The notes beneath the pieces are model-generated. The model was given only the letters and a program-made list of their open reading frames with translations, was not told where the DNA came from and searched no databases. Shown here in pieces: positions 1 to 13,100 of a stretch of DNA of 64,000 bases. Each line of letters begins with the position of its first letter. Position 1 is the first letter of the stretch. The DNA is from Owenia fusiformis (Eukaryota > Annelida > Polychaeta > Sabellida > Oweniidae): positions 29,858,740-29,922,739 of the forward strand of contig CAIIXF020000009.1 of assembly GCA_903813345.2 (NCBI GenBank). Reading direction: 5' to 3'. A program made the position numbers and the translations under genes.

Positions 1-1129
1 AAAAATAGACAATACAAAAACTATGGTGAATATTCTAAACAGCAGTCACACAATAATGGACCTTTGGCACCACACCAACAGGTGGCACCAAATCATCAGG
101 TGGCACCAAATCAGCAGGCAGCACCAAATCACCATGTGGCACCAAATCACCAGCAGACAGCCTGGAACAAGGAGAATAAACATCTCAATCAAAGCATGGA
201 CCCCAAAAAGAGACTGACTGCACATGAACTTTTAGGTCTAGTACCAAAGAGTAAGACTGATCAGGATATAAAACAAATGACCTCTAGCCAGACCCCAATA
301 GTCCGAAAGAGGCCAAGTAGTGCACATGCTGCCCCCTATACTTCAAATATGGACACTAAATCGAAATATGCAGCCCCATCAAACAATGGTGTACTAAGAC
401 ATGCAATGTCTACAACCAATACAAGCAGCTACCATGCTAGCCAAAGTAACATTACAACTAACACTGCTGATGTAAATAAAACCAGACCCAAGGTCCAGAG
501 ATCTCAGTCTGCCAAAAACCCAGTGAACCATTACAGAGATGAACACCAGGATGATCCCAGCTACATCAATCGGAAGGCTGTAGAAAGTGTATTGAGCTAC
601 CAGAGGCAGATGAGTGGCGCTAGTTTGATTGCACAGGGGAGTGGCAATCGTAGCAGTAACAGCAGTCTTGATTCACTTACAGATACACAGCTACGTGAGG
701 CGGCGAAACAGTTGCCATCAGCCAATGGTGCGCCCTATATTAAACCAGCGTTGAAGATTGATATCACAGATAGTGTATCATCTGGCTACAACAGCGGAGA
801 TAGGAATAGCGCTAGTTCAGCTAGTAGTGCTTCAAACGATGGTCAAGGTATTGATCCAACACCTGTCAATCAATCCAAGAACCCATTTGTTTATCCCAGC
901 AGCAATCTCCTGAAGCCAAGAGGTCAAGGCTATGAGTCAAGGTCATCAAGTGAAAGTCTCAATTCTCTCCCTAGTAGCGATAATGGGTGTAAGGCACCAT
1001 CTGATGGCCTGAATAGAAAGTCTCATCTAATGACACAGATTCCAGAAGGGCTGTCAACATCTTATAATACAAAGTCAACAGCTTTCTTTAAGGAGAAACT
1101 TTCAGGGGGCATGAGTCACAACTCTCAAG
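1..1129 (+). CDS. Exon (5'-truncated by window) of the large low-complexity protein
   Basis: Reading frame 1 is open from base 1 to the donor CAAG|GTATGT at 1129/1130. Near the start the protein has about five copies of a VAPNHQ-like heptad (bases 64-160), encoded by an imperfect short tandem repeat. The rest is Ser/Asn-rich with motifs such as SSGYNSGDRNSASS and LTAHELLGLVPKSK. The exon ends after the first base of a codon, matching the acceptor at 8308/8309. Confidence 0.75.
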
Positions 1130-4100
1130 GTATGTAGTTGAACATTACATGTGTTCATTGCTTTTATGTATATTTATTAATTTTTTATTCAACTATTTGG
1201 TATTTGGGTAAACATTGGGGTCATCTGTAACTTGTGGTTTGGTAGTTGCATGTTACTAAAGAAAATGTAGGAATATTGTTGTAATAGGAACAATATGAGG
1301 TAGCAAAGTGTTTTCCCCAGTATATTTTCTTAACAAGGTGATGATATTTTTTTCACTCAATTTCACATTGACCATAATATGCCAATTTCTCATGATTTTT
1401 GATTTGAGTTATGTAAATGTGTTTTCAAGTTTGTCCTTGAAATTTCAATTGGAGCACAACAACTGGTTGCTTCAATGCTGGGGATAGTCCTGCGGAATGG
1501 AAGGAGGTGGTTTCCTTCTAGGATGTATGCTATGTCTTTATATTTTCTTTATCTATAGGTTATTTACTTTCAAAATCTGAACTGTGCCGATTTGGCACTG
1601 GTGGGCAAAATTTTTTACAGCATTGTATAGGCGGCGCCCCCTGTGAAATACCCCTTTAATTAAGGATTTTTTTTAAAATGATCTTGAGCAGAGTCTTAAA
1701 CTCAAATCACCTAATTTAACCTGTGGTATATCCTCAATAAGATGTCTATTTTTTTTCTTTACCTGAAATTTCATAATTATGGAGTAATGGTCATTTATCT
1801 ACCCTGGCGTCACATATTTCCAAAGGGGTCACTATGTTTTAAAGGCATAAAATTTGAACGAAGCAAAATTGTGATCTGAAAATATTCAATTATATGCCAT
1901 GATACATGTTTGGCAAAGTGTAAAAAAAACAAGCTTCTGTCTTATATAATTTAAGAGAAAAAAATTATTTGTTATTATATCCTATTGTTCACCGATATAC
2001 AAGTTATATGAAAAGCCACATTCAAAAATTTATTTTGACTAAATTTATCCTTAACACCAACATGGCTTTACTTTAAATAAAATATTATCTATATGTTATT
2101 GAATATAAAGGGACTATTTTAACACACACAAAAACTAAAATCAGGGATTGAGTACCTACTTGCTGTTCACAATTGCAGCGCCATCTTTTAAGGGGGAGGA
2201 AGGGTTAATTTTTTATGATACCGACATTCTGCCAATGACTGAATTGGTTTGAAAAAATGTTTCCATTAAAATTAGTACTAATCATTACTAAATTAATTTA
2301 CCATTATTTGTCAAGGATATTGTAGCTAATTGAATGTCAGTTTTTGTTCAGTTATCAAGGGTCTCATTTCTGGTCTCTTTATCCAGTACTTCCTGAACAG
2401 CTTGCAGAACAATTTCATCATCAAGATCATCATCTTTTGTTTCATTGGTGACTGTGACCATTAGTCTGGTGTGTTCATTGCAACACTCTTCTCCGCCTTT
2501 GCAAAGGCAAAATATAGTGCAAGACAAGGCAGTCTTACGGCAAAGACAACGATCTGTACCACATATGTTATCATTGCTGGCACAATTACAATGTATCATC
2601 TTTAGCACTGAGTCTGGTGCGCATGAAACATTTGGTGGAAGGGTAACGGGCACTAACATGTTGTTGACAATATCCATTTGCCAGCCATACTCTGTTGGTT
2701 TCAACTTAGGAGGTAATGGTTTGTCTGCATGTTTCCACAGGGATGTTTGTAGATGAGCACGTTTTACATGTTCCTCAAAGGCCTTGTTTGAAGGTGGCAA
2801 TGACCGTAGTTCTTGGGATTTAGTAATGTTCTTGGCAGCATTTTTCTTGGTCCACACTTCATATCTAACATCAGACATAGTTTCAGATGACTTTGGATTG
2901 ATGCCATAACATGCTGCTATGAATTTAGTAGCCTGTGTCACTACATCTGATATTGGTATATTGTCTTCTCCAATCAGACTCAAAGGAGCATTTCCAGTCT
3001 TGATTATGTTAACTGCCTTAGTCTTGCCTATGCGGTAAAGACTGGATGTTGTGTCACAGCCTGTCAGGCTATGGGCAGCAAGCAGTTGTGAGGTGACATT
3101 TTTGTTGGAAGCTGACTCCTTCAATTTATTTACAGATGCTTTGATGTTAATAACTTTTCTTCCAGCTAACACAGACTCCATAGTAACATGGGCAATTAGA
3201 TGGTGTTTATCATAGTGGTGAAGCAACAGGATGAAGACATCAGTGTCGTCACATACAACATTGATATTTTTACTTCCAGTCTTGGTTGCAGCTAGCATCT
3301 GGTGCACCATAATGACATCTGCTTCCTCATGCTCATTTTTCAGGTCAACCCGTTGACTAACAACTCCCCGATAGATTTGCATAGGCACTGGGTCAGGGCC
3401 TGTTATCACCAGCTTGTTGGCATTCTCACGAATAGTGCTCGTAAGATGATTAATGATTAAGTTTATCAGCTGAACTTTGTTTTTTGTTACATTGAGCACA
3501 ACATTCTGGGGAGGTAGTGGAGTGTTTGGTCCCAACTGGTAAATACGTGTATTATTGGCGCTTCGGGCAGAGCGAGTACACCCCTTAGGACTATGCTCGT
3601 GGTACCTGTCAAACACCAGATACACATCTGCTACATCATTCAGTTTCATCACATATTTTGTAAAGGCTGCACAGTAGCTACTGACAGTCCCTTGTACACT
3701 AGGCCATTGAATAGCCCATAAGATAGCACAACCATCTAAGATTTGGATCTCTGGTTTGTTTCCTCTTGCTGGCCTTTCAATTTTCAACATATTCTTCATA
3801 ACAGACTTGTTTGTTGGTGTTTTCAGGTTACCAGATTCATCGAACATAGAGGTAGGGATGGGTGCCAGCTCAAATGACATTACAGTTTTCATATCAAGTT
3901 GCCGGGTCATTACTAGGCCACAAACACGAGAGTAAACAAGATTGGTGTCATAGACAGGTGTTTCATCTACTTGTATGCTCTTTTTCCCAACAGCCATGGT
4001 CACAACCTAAAAAATATGCACCCTTTATGGAATAAAAAGTAAATCTAAATCAATGAAATAGAGATAAGAGGTTGAATAGGTTATCTAAATAAGACTGATC

Positions 4101-7100
4101 TCTGAAAATTCAAAATTTTTCTAATCTCAAAAATTATGTATTACCTTTGAAGTCAGTGGTTCATAGAATCCCTCAGGCCAGGTGGCTTCATATTTCACCA
4201 AGCACTCTCTACCTAGGATCACAGAGTCTTGAGCATTGACCTTGGCAGAGCTAATCCGTCCTGTAACTATGTTTATAACACCATCAGGATGACCACTAGG
4301 ATCTAGAGGATCGATTACAGTACTCAGGGATTCTCTGAGCTTCAGTCTGTCACTGCAATCACCATCAACATGTGTAAGACCCTCTTCTTTGTGTCTGGTC
4401 ACAACTGTGGATTGGGCCTTGACAGTTTCACCAAGGTCCTGGATATCGTTTAGGATCTGACTGCATATATGCATGCTGAGAGCCCATCTTTTGAGAAGAG
4501 TTGGACTGAGTGTGTTGCCTATAATTCCAGAGGGTCCATGCCCATACCTCATATATGTGGTTTCTATCATCATATCTGACCAGATTCCATTCCAAATACC
4601 AGGCTGATGACGGGTAACATGCTGTCCTTGTAGGAATTTCTCAACAACATTCTGTGGAAGTCTCTCCATGTCTCGAAGATAGAACAGTCCATACCTAGCG
4701 TAGTTGTAGTGTCGTGCAGCAAAGAAATAGGGTAGCATAGATTCAACAGCAGCCAAATGGAGCAGCCAGTTGCCTTCCCTTTCAGCCCTGACAAATTGCA
4801 TCATGATGAATACTGGCTTGATAACATTCTCCACCCACAGTTTTGTAGTTTTGCTTTCTGATGATCTAGTGTTAAGGACATCTATGAGTTCTTGATAACT
4901 GTTAACCTGATGAATTACTGGTCTCAAAAGTTCTTCAACAAGGAGTCTCAATGCTCGAACATTGTTAGGATAATTCTTGCCTGTTAACATCTTGGTAACC
5001 CCAGCAAAGGAAGAACTGAGTATCTCTACTATTCCACTGTCTGACATTAGAATGCCGACACAACCAACAAAACTCATGAGCATGTGCATGCCCCCAAGTC
5101 TATTGATGAATGTATTATCAAAGGTTGTTGGGGTCCAGAAAATGACATCAGTGGCTACTTTGTACAACTGCTGGTCTGTTGTCAAAATTGTGTAATCTTG
5201 CTTACATGCTTGGGTCATCTCCTTTGCCTGATGCATGATGGTTAACATTGTGCTTGGGTCTGCTGGCTTAACATCAAGAAGTGGCCTATAGGCAAGTTTT
5301 GTTGCAGGTTTAATGATGGCGCCACTAGTCCTCGCTAACCTAGTATTGTAGCCCCCGAATTCTGGTGTCCCTGGTACAGATGTAACACGACTAAAGAATT
5401 CAAAGTCTATCTCTTGGACTCTATGAACATGATCAGTTTGTTGTTGTAATAGATCATTATTGAGAGGCTGTCGTTTGGCTAATTCTGGAGGCATCTTTGG
5501 TTTCTTTGGACCATCATATATGCGCAACTCAATGTCTGGTAGCTCTGGACTTCTAGAAGCTTGCTTTGTTAGCCTAGGGATAGTTAAGTCAAAGTCTTCA
5601 TCATCATTTTCTACTTCATTACTGCTTCCAGATTGGGTTATCAGCATTGCAATAGCATGTGTTGATTTAAGGCCATTTTGTGAACAAATGTTAGCATCGA
5701 AGTTGTCTGTCATGACTTGTACTAGACCATTTTCCTGATTAAACAAACCCTGTTTTCCAATACGTGATTCCTCAGATTGTGCTGCACTAGACTTAAATCT
5801 TAACATCTCATCATATGAACAGCAGGTGTGGTATTGATGCATTGTGTCAATCATATTTCTGTCTTTCAGTTTAACACCTAGGTCTACTAGTAGTGGAGTA
5901 TACCTATTGGTCACAAGACTGGTAATCATATTGCCTATCATGATTGCTGGGAGGCATTCATAAGTTAGGCTCTTTGAAATCCTTGTTAACAACTTTATCA
6001 ATGTTGGTGATACTGGCCTTGTTGCTATGTCTTTATTCATTCGAATGTTGTATTTTCCATTTTCAGGTTGACGATCTTTGCTCTCATTTTTTATCTTTGC
6101 AGCAATATTCCCTATGTAGACATCATCAGTTTCTTCAGCAGCATCTTTATCATCTACCAGCTTGATGAGCTTATTTGCACCAGATTTATGCACCATAATG
6201 CTTGCATAATTGTGGCAAGAAAGAACAACATGTGTTGAAGCCAGCATTGTTTTCAGGTTTAACATCATTCTTTTTCTTTTAATGTTTCCACCATATTCCA
6301 GGTACAAATTATGGAGCTCTAATGAGTTCCAAATTTCATGCTGATGTTGATTCACATAGTCAGCCAACATGATTAATGCTTGGTCAGTTTCATCTGTTTT
6401 TTCAGATTTTAAATGGTCAATGTTTTTTTTATTTATGAATTTTTTGTAACAATCAAGGTGATAACGAGCTTCAACAGCATGTAAATCAGATACTGCTCCT
6501 TCAACACGTGTACGCACCTGTCGTGCAAGCTCATCACCCCGTTCATGACAAATTCTCAGGATATTGCTTTTGAAACTTGCTTGGCCAATTTCTTTTCTAT
6601 CACCAGTTCGGCAATAAACTATTTTTGATCCTCTGTTTGGATGCTTGGGATCTTCTTTACATAAGTTTCCGCAAAATAAGCAATTAAATTGGAAATGGAA
6701 AAGTTTTTCTGAATGCCTTGTCCGCTTAGGTGATGAGGGAGTAGCATTTAATGTCCCACTGTCTGATTTCCCTGAGTGTCGACGACAATGTTCTTTTGAA
6801 GTATAAGTCGAAATACAGGAATGATGGGCTCTTAGGGTCAAAGTTGGGTTTTCTAGCAATTTTTTCTCAAGCTGATCATGAATATCATCATCTCGTCGTT
6901 TGCTGTAATCTATTATAGTTCTAACACGTTTTGTTGTTATATTATTAGTCTCTTTTGCTGAACCGGGGCATGACAGGTGTGAGTTGTCAGCAAAGAAACA
7001 GGGATCCATCCTGGAATAATCAATCATCAATTGTTTTCACAATTAAATCTCATTGAAATCTAACTAGACTTAACAAAATCTTGTCATTTATTGCTAATTA

Positions 7101-10100
7101 TGCTATTTTCTGACTTCCAAATCAAAGAGAGATATGTGTTACCTGATTATAATGGTATCCTTATTTCACTGTAGTAATCATTTCCTAATCTTCTTTCTTG
7201 ACTTATCTAACTCATATATGCTTCTGATACTTGTACAAGAAACTGTAAAATACTGACCTAAAAGGACTGTACTCCAGATTTCATGTTTATGCTATCAGGA
7301 ATCTACCCAAAAAATATCCATTGATCATTCTCTGATGTAACAAGCAAATAAACAATACTGGAGGTGAACTTGCTACACTGTTTACATTTTCCAGTACATG
7401 GTCTAAAATCTAATCCTTACACAACAAAGATGACCTTCTGTTTGAACTGTCAACAATGAGTTTCTTTAACATTTTACACCCGTACCTCTACCCCCCCCCA
7501 TCCCCATCCCCATCCCCCCCCATCCCCACCCCCTCCCCCTATTAAAGGGTATACATTATAATTTTCTGAAATATTTTGATTTAAAGAACATATGTATATA
7601 ACATAAATAGCTTAGTAAGATACAATCACAGAATCTGCTGATATTATACTTTTTAATGTTTCACAGTGTTATTTTCTATCCATATTAATATTGCTGGATA
7701 TAAGGTTGTCTATATCAATATTTTTTTTCTCTTCAACTAAATAAAATGCAACTCTCATATTTTCACACTTTCTCTAACATAGAGTAATTCAAAGTCATGA
7801 ATAATTTCAGTTCACAATTTTGTTTAGTTTGCAAAATATGCTTATTAAACATAGTGACCCCTTAAAAATAGGTGGCGCTAGGGTAACAAATCAAGCATAT
7901 CTTATTAATTATGTGATTTTATATAATGAAACATAATTGACATGTAGTTTAGGTTAAATATAGTTTATCTGAATTGGTTAAAGTTTTCAACTCTACCAAC
8001 AGCCCTTTAAAAAAAATATTTTGTGGAATGGGCATATTATACGGGGGCGCCCCCTATACAATGCTGTAAAAAATTTTGCCCGCCAGTGCCAGACCGGCAC
8101 AGTTCTGATTTTGAAAGAAAATAACCTATAGATAAAAAAAATACAAAGATATAGCATACATCCTGGAGGGCAACCAAAAGTTTCAATATGCCATTATTCC
8201 GCTGGACTAGGAGATCACTTACAGTATAGGATTTCAAAGCATGGATGTTTTATAAGCTTGGATATTGGATGCTTTACTTATACTTCATTGCATGGATTTT
8301 CTCTTTAGGTCATCCTCCCAACAGACCAATGGTAGCCACCCATAAAGAGGCATCACCCCCTAGGAATGACTCTTCCAATCGTGAACCAGTCCATTTTAGA
8401 CCAACAGACCGGTCCACTAATGCTGGAAGAGGGGGGATAGCTAGTTGTCCTACTACCCCTCTAGTAGGGCGTAAACTAGGTCGTAGATTAGATTATGAGA
8501 ACTTAGATTCAATGAACAGTGATTTGATGAGTCACCCAACTCAACCTGTCCATGATAGACCACCATTAGGATTAGGTATAAAATATCTTCTTATTGGACA
8601 CATTTTTTCTCATATCTTTAGAATAGATGTTTGTTTTGTTAATTCTAACATACAACATATGCATGTCTCGTCTTCAAATTTTTTTCAGAAACTTATTTTG
8701 TTGAAATATTTTGATAGTATAAGGTGTTCTAACAAAGTGTTCGCTGCACTCTCCTATGTTAAAGTTTTGCCATGATATCCTTTGTATATAGAAAAAAATT
8801 ATGAGGTATTCTTGATTATCTTGAGATAATGTTTTGGATAATATCCAACATCCAGTAAATAGATGGCATATGGGTTTATGTTTGTATGTTGATACATCAA
8901 TAATACATCTCACACCCTTTTCCCATTGCTCCTCCAAAATTACCATTTAAGTTCTAAAAGTAATCAGAGATTTAAGTCTCAAGGCATGGGGGACGATTTT
9001 TTTTTATATATATACATTTTGAACCCCTTACACATACATGTATATGTATACTAAGCAGAATAAACCTTGGAATTGGTTAATACCATCCCTACATCTAACC
9101 TCACATACATACATAAGTCACAGTGCACTATTTCAGCTGGAGAAGAAAGAGCTGAATGGCTATGTAGCAAAGCTGAGGATCTAATAGAGCAGTCACTCCT
9201 GAAGGAGAAAGAGGGAGACCTCCCAATGTCCATGTGTTTGTGTACTAATGCAATAAGTAAGTCTCTGCCTAACATCACAAGATACCAAAAAATATATATT
9301 AAATGTCATTTCTCTACTCCAACATTGAAGTAAGGGAGAATGTTTGTGTCCAAATATTCCTCAAGAAACAATGTATTTTGTTGTATTATAAAGTATTCTA
9401 TGTTCACGATTATACTAACCAGTGAAAATATTTAATGTAGATAAGTTTTAATAACCACAATTCTAGTTATGTGTGATCTGTTTGATGTTTTAGGCCTTTG
9501 ATTTCATGGAGCAAAATCTTTCTTTGGATATTGTATTGTACACTCACAATCATATTTTCTCATATTAAATTACAACTTTCTGGCCTATTTTGAAATTTTT
9601 AACAGCTACAGTATATCCACTCTTATGGCAATAACGCCAAGTAATTAACCAAATCTTATGTTATTCCAGCATATCTAAAAGAAGCTATGACATTGGGGAA
9701 CATAAGCCAACAGAGCGTGATCCATGCCCAGATGAAGCACAACACAAGTGTTCTGAGGTCACGTAAGCTGCACCGTATGATCCAGCAGACGAACAAACAA
9801 GATTCAAGTAGCGTCACAACCAGCGAAACTGGGAGTGAAGACAGATCGAGGTAGGTGTTTGTAAGAACTTTAATGTGATATAAAGAGATTTTGTGCATGG
9901 TTCTATTTAACATAATGCACAGACTTAACACAAGGATATCATTTGACCTTTAGATTCAAACTTATGAAATCAATTTCTAAGAATGAAAACATTTTCAAAT
10001 TTTTCTTTTTCAGCCTGAGTTCCATGGAGCCTGCATACCCTCCTCAAAGGGAGCCCCTAAAGAATCTAATTGACCTCTCAGAGAAACCAAAGGAGCAACA

Positions 10101-13100
10101 CGAAGAGCTGAGGGAGCAACTAGATAAACTCTATATCCAACAAAACAAAGATGGAACTCCAGTCTGTATGCAGGATATGAAATATGGACAGAACAGTAAT
10201 GATGCTCATGTAGTTGAATTGAATGTGAAATATGATCACTATAGACAGGCTAGCAATGCTAGTACAAGTACACTGGTATCTGCCACTAGCCAGGAGCACC
10301 TCAGACAGGGGAGTTGTAGTAGTACTAATACACTAGGGGCCTCCACTGAGAATGTTCATACAGGGGTATATTCTGATCCCCCAATCTCAAACACAACTAC
10401 AGTGATCAGACCAAGGACAAGTTATGAAATGACTGATACCCCTGTGAGGAGTGCGTTAAGTGATGAAAAAACTACCCCACCAAGGACCGTGACTGCATTT
10501 TCAGTAACTGATAGCCCAGCTGCACGTATCGTTGACCTATATGGGACATTACCAAGAAAAAAAGATAAGAATAAACCTCTTGTTAAGCCTCATGTTAAAC
10601 AGAGCAAAGAGAAGGAGGCAGAAGTTTACCAGGCTTTCCTGAAAAAACAACGTCGCAATACAACCTCATCATTTGAAATGGATCTCAAACGTGGTACTAT
10701 TGACAGTAGCAGCGATAGCGACTACAGATCTGGAAGTAGTCACATCTCTGATGATACTAACTCCATCCACCAGAGGGCACCTGAGGTGGGCAAATCACGC
10801 AGAATGTCAAAAGAGGAGCTGAGGAAAGTAGTCAGTCAAGGTGTGATGTCTCGATGGGGAGAGGAGGCTGTTACCCATAAACCCAAGCAGCCTACTCCAA
10901 GCTCACAACAGAGCTACAATAACTATGGACTACATACTAGCCAGTCTACTCCTCACATGTCTCAGTATACAAGCCAATATAACAGTTCTATCCCTTCAAC
11001 AAACACAAGCCAACATATCACTTCCTCAACTAATAGTACACTGTATAGTAACCCTAAATCCAGTTCAAGTCAATACAGTGGCAACCCTCATGCTGCACAA
11101 TATAACAATGTACCTAATCATAATTCAAATACTTATAATAGTCAGAAATCCAATACAAACCAATACAGTAGTAATTCCATTCCAATCTCGAGCCAATATA
11201 ACAATACAACTTATATGAACTACAATCAAATTCAATCTAAAAACCAAGAGAATCTTTCGAGAAATTCCAAACCAGCTCCTAACCCAAAGCCCAAAATAGC
11301 ACAAAAGCCAACAAAATACATGGAGAAACAATCAGTAGGCTTCAGCTCATCGTACCGTGTACCTAGCACTAAGGACTATGAACAAGCAGGGATGGGGTAT
11401 GCGCAAATGATGACTAAGCAGCAACAGGACTTGCTGTTAGATGCACAGAAAGAAGACTGCATGGTGGTTGACTATAGCTGGAGGGATGAACACGGTAAGA
11501 TCATCAACATGAATGGATGAGTTTTGAACTGATAATGAGATTTTGTTTTTCAACAGTTCACATAAAATAAAACCTTTACAGGTATTACTGTACTGGGTTA
11601 CTTAATCTTCAATTTAATTTTTAAAAATGTCTAGTGAATCTACAAGTATTGACATAAAACTCTGGTACTATTTTTCTCTCTACAAATTTTTAATTTAAAT
11701 TTTTAACAATGTTTTTTGTTTTGTTTTGCAGGCAATGCCACATGTCCCAAGTGTCAGAGTTGTGATGGCTGGGTCCCTGAGACTCAAGTCTGCATCCATT
11801 GTGACATGATCCATGTAGAGAACAAATACCAGGAGGCCTCCATTGGAAGTGCTCCCAGAATCACCAAGTCTAACTCCCAGATACATCTCTCTCGACCAAT
11901 CAATGGTGAGTATATTATAATAACAAAGGAGGGTTATTTACCCACAATCACATAGATGTTAATATGTTTAGAAATGAAAAACTACCCCTACCCAACATCA
12001 CACATTAACATACTGAAAAAATCAATAATTGTTCCAATTTTTTTTTTAATGGGAAGTGATGTCTAATCAGAAATCATCAATTGAAATTGAAATGAAATCA
12101 TCAGTGAAACGTAACCTGTTAAAAGAAGCTTATGAAATTCCAATAATTTACACTAACCCCTCACCTCGTGGTACAGAAATACATCTAACTGTCATAGACT
12201 TAGACACACTTCACTGCATAGATTGTGTAGATAAAACCACTAGAGCCCAATAGATATAATTTTTTTATAATAAATTTATTTCTGATTTCATAAACATATC
12301 CATACAGGTGTATGATTCAGGGGAAAGTCTCATTGAACAATCTTAAGAATTATGGTTGGTCAATCATATAAGTCTTGGAACTAAAAGGACAATTTCCATC
12401 TTAGGTACTGCATATACTAATACACCTTTCATGGATAAGTGCTCTCTGAATGTTACAAATGTTATTTATTTATACAGTTACTGTGGTGGTGGCCCAGCCA
12501 CATTTATGCACCATCTCATATGCTTTCTACTAAGTTCTGCAAACAAGTCTCTTTCATTTTGTTGCCCCAAAATACTCTTAAATTAAGAAGTGAATTGGAT
12601 GATGGAAGATTTACATGTAGAATTTAGTGTGAAACTTTTTAGATAACCCCTTATGGCTCAAATCTAAATATGTTTCACTGTATGTATACTTTTAACAGAT
12701 TAAGTGTACACTAGTAATATTAAATTGATTTTGACTTTGTAATTTCTGTATTTTTTTATAAAGTAGAATTCCAATTCCTCATGCTAATCTTTGCTTTTTA
12801 ACCATTTCTCATCCAATCAGAATCTGGAGAAGACTTCACTGCATCTAAAATTCCATCCAATGTAAGTATGCACCTAGGTACAGTTCCACCTAGTGTTGTT
12901 GAGATCAAATTAACTACTGCCTTGCAACACAAACCATTTGACTTTTGCTTCCTAAGTGTGCATTCCTAGATCATCAGAGCATATCTGAATGTGGCATACA
13001 GAATCTGCATGGTTTTTATGGGGTACTAACATCTGAATGCAAATCCGGGTTGTTGAGGTTAAGTGGTTGTCTCTAATTGTATACCCCCCAATTTTGGTGT

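Larger units (their letters stand above)
1485..8209 (-). mobile_element. Academ-like DNA transposon, apparently complete, in an intron
   Basis: The two ends are inverted copies: 1485-about 2030 matches the reverse complement of about 7660-8209. The outermost shared bases are TAGTCC(T/A)GCGGAAT. Blocks such as GGCACTGG(T/C)GGGCAAAAT and GGGGTCACTATGTTT are conserved in both arms. The bases immediately outside are GGA on both sides (1482-1484 and 8210-8212), a 3-bp target duplication. The only gene inside is the minus-strand two-exon gene at 2348-7027. Its nuclease-like and Cys-rich domains plus the 3-bp duplication match what I recall of the Academ superfamily. It lies antisense in the host intron. 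Arms differ by substitutions, so the insertion is not brand new. Confidence 0.8.

Noticed and set aside
8245-8308. Upstream extension of the 8309 exon as a separate start (MFYKLGYWMLYL)
   Set aside because: The acceptor at 8307-8308 and frame match to the upstream exon explain the ORF better; the extension is intronic.
11495-11520. Stop codon at 11520 as the true end of the protein
   Set aside because: It lies past a good donor (CACG|GTAAGA), and the downstream exons keep the frame through two Cys motifs.
12056-12253. 65-codon ORF between exons of the large gene
   Set aside because: No acceptor upstream and no phase fit; the flanking exons already join in frame without it.
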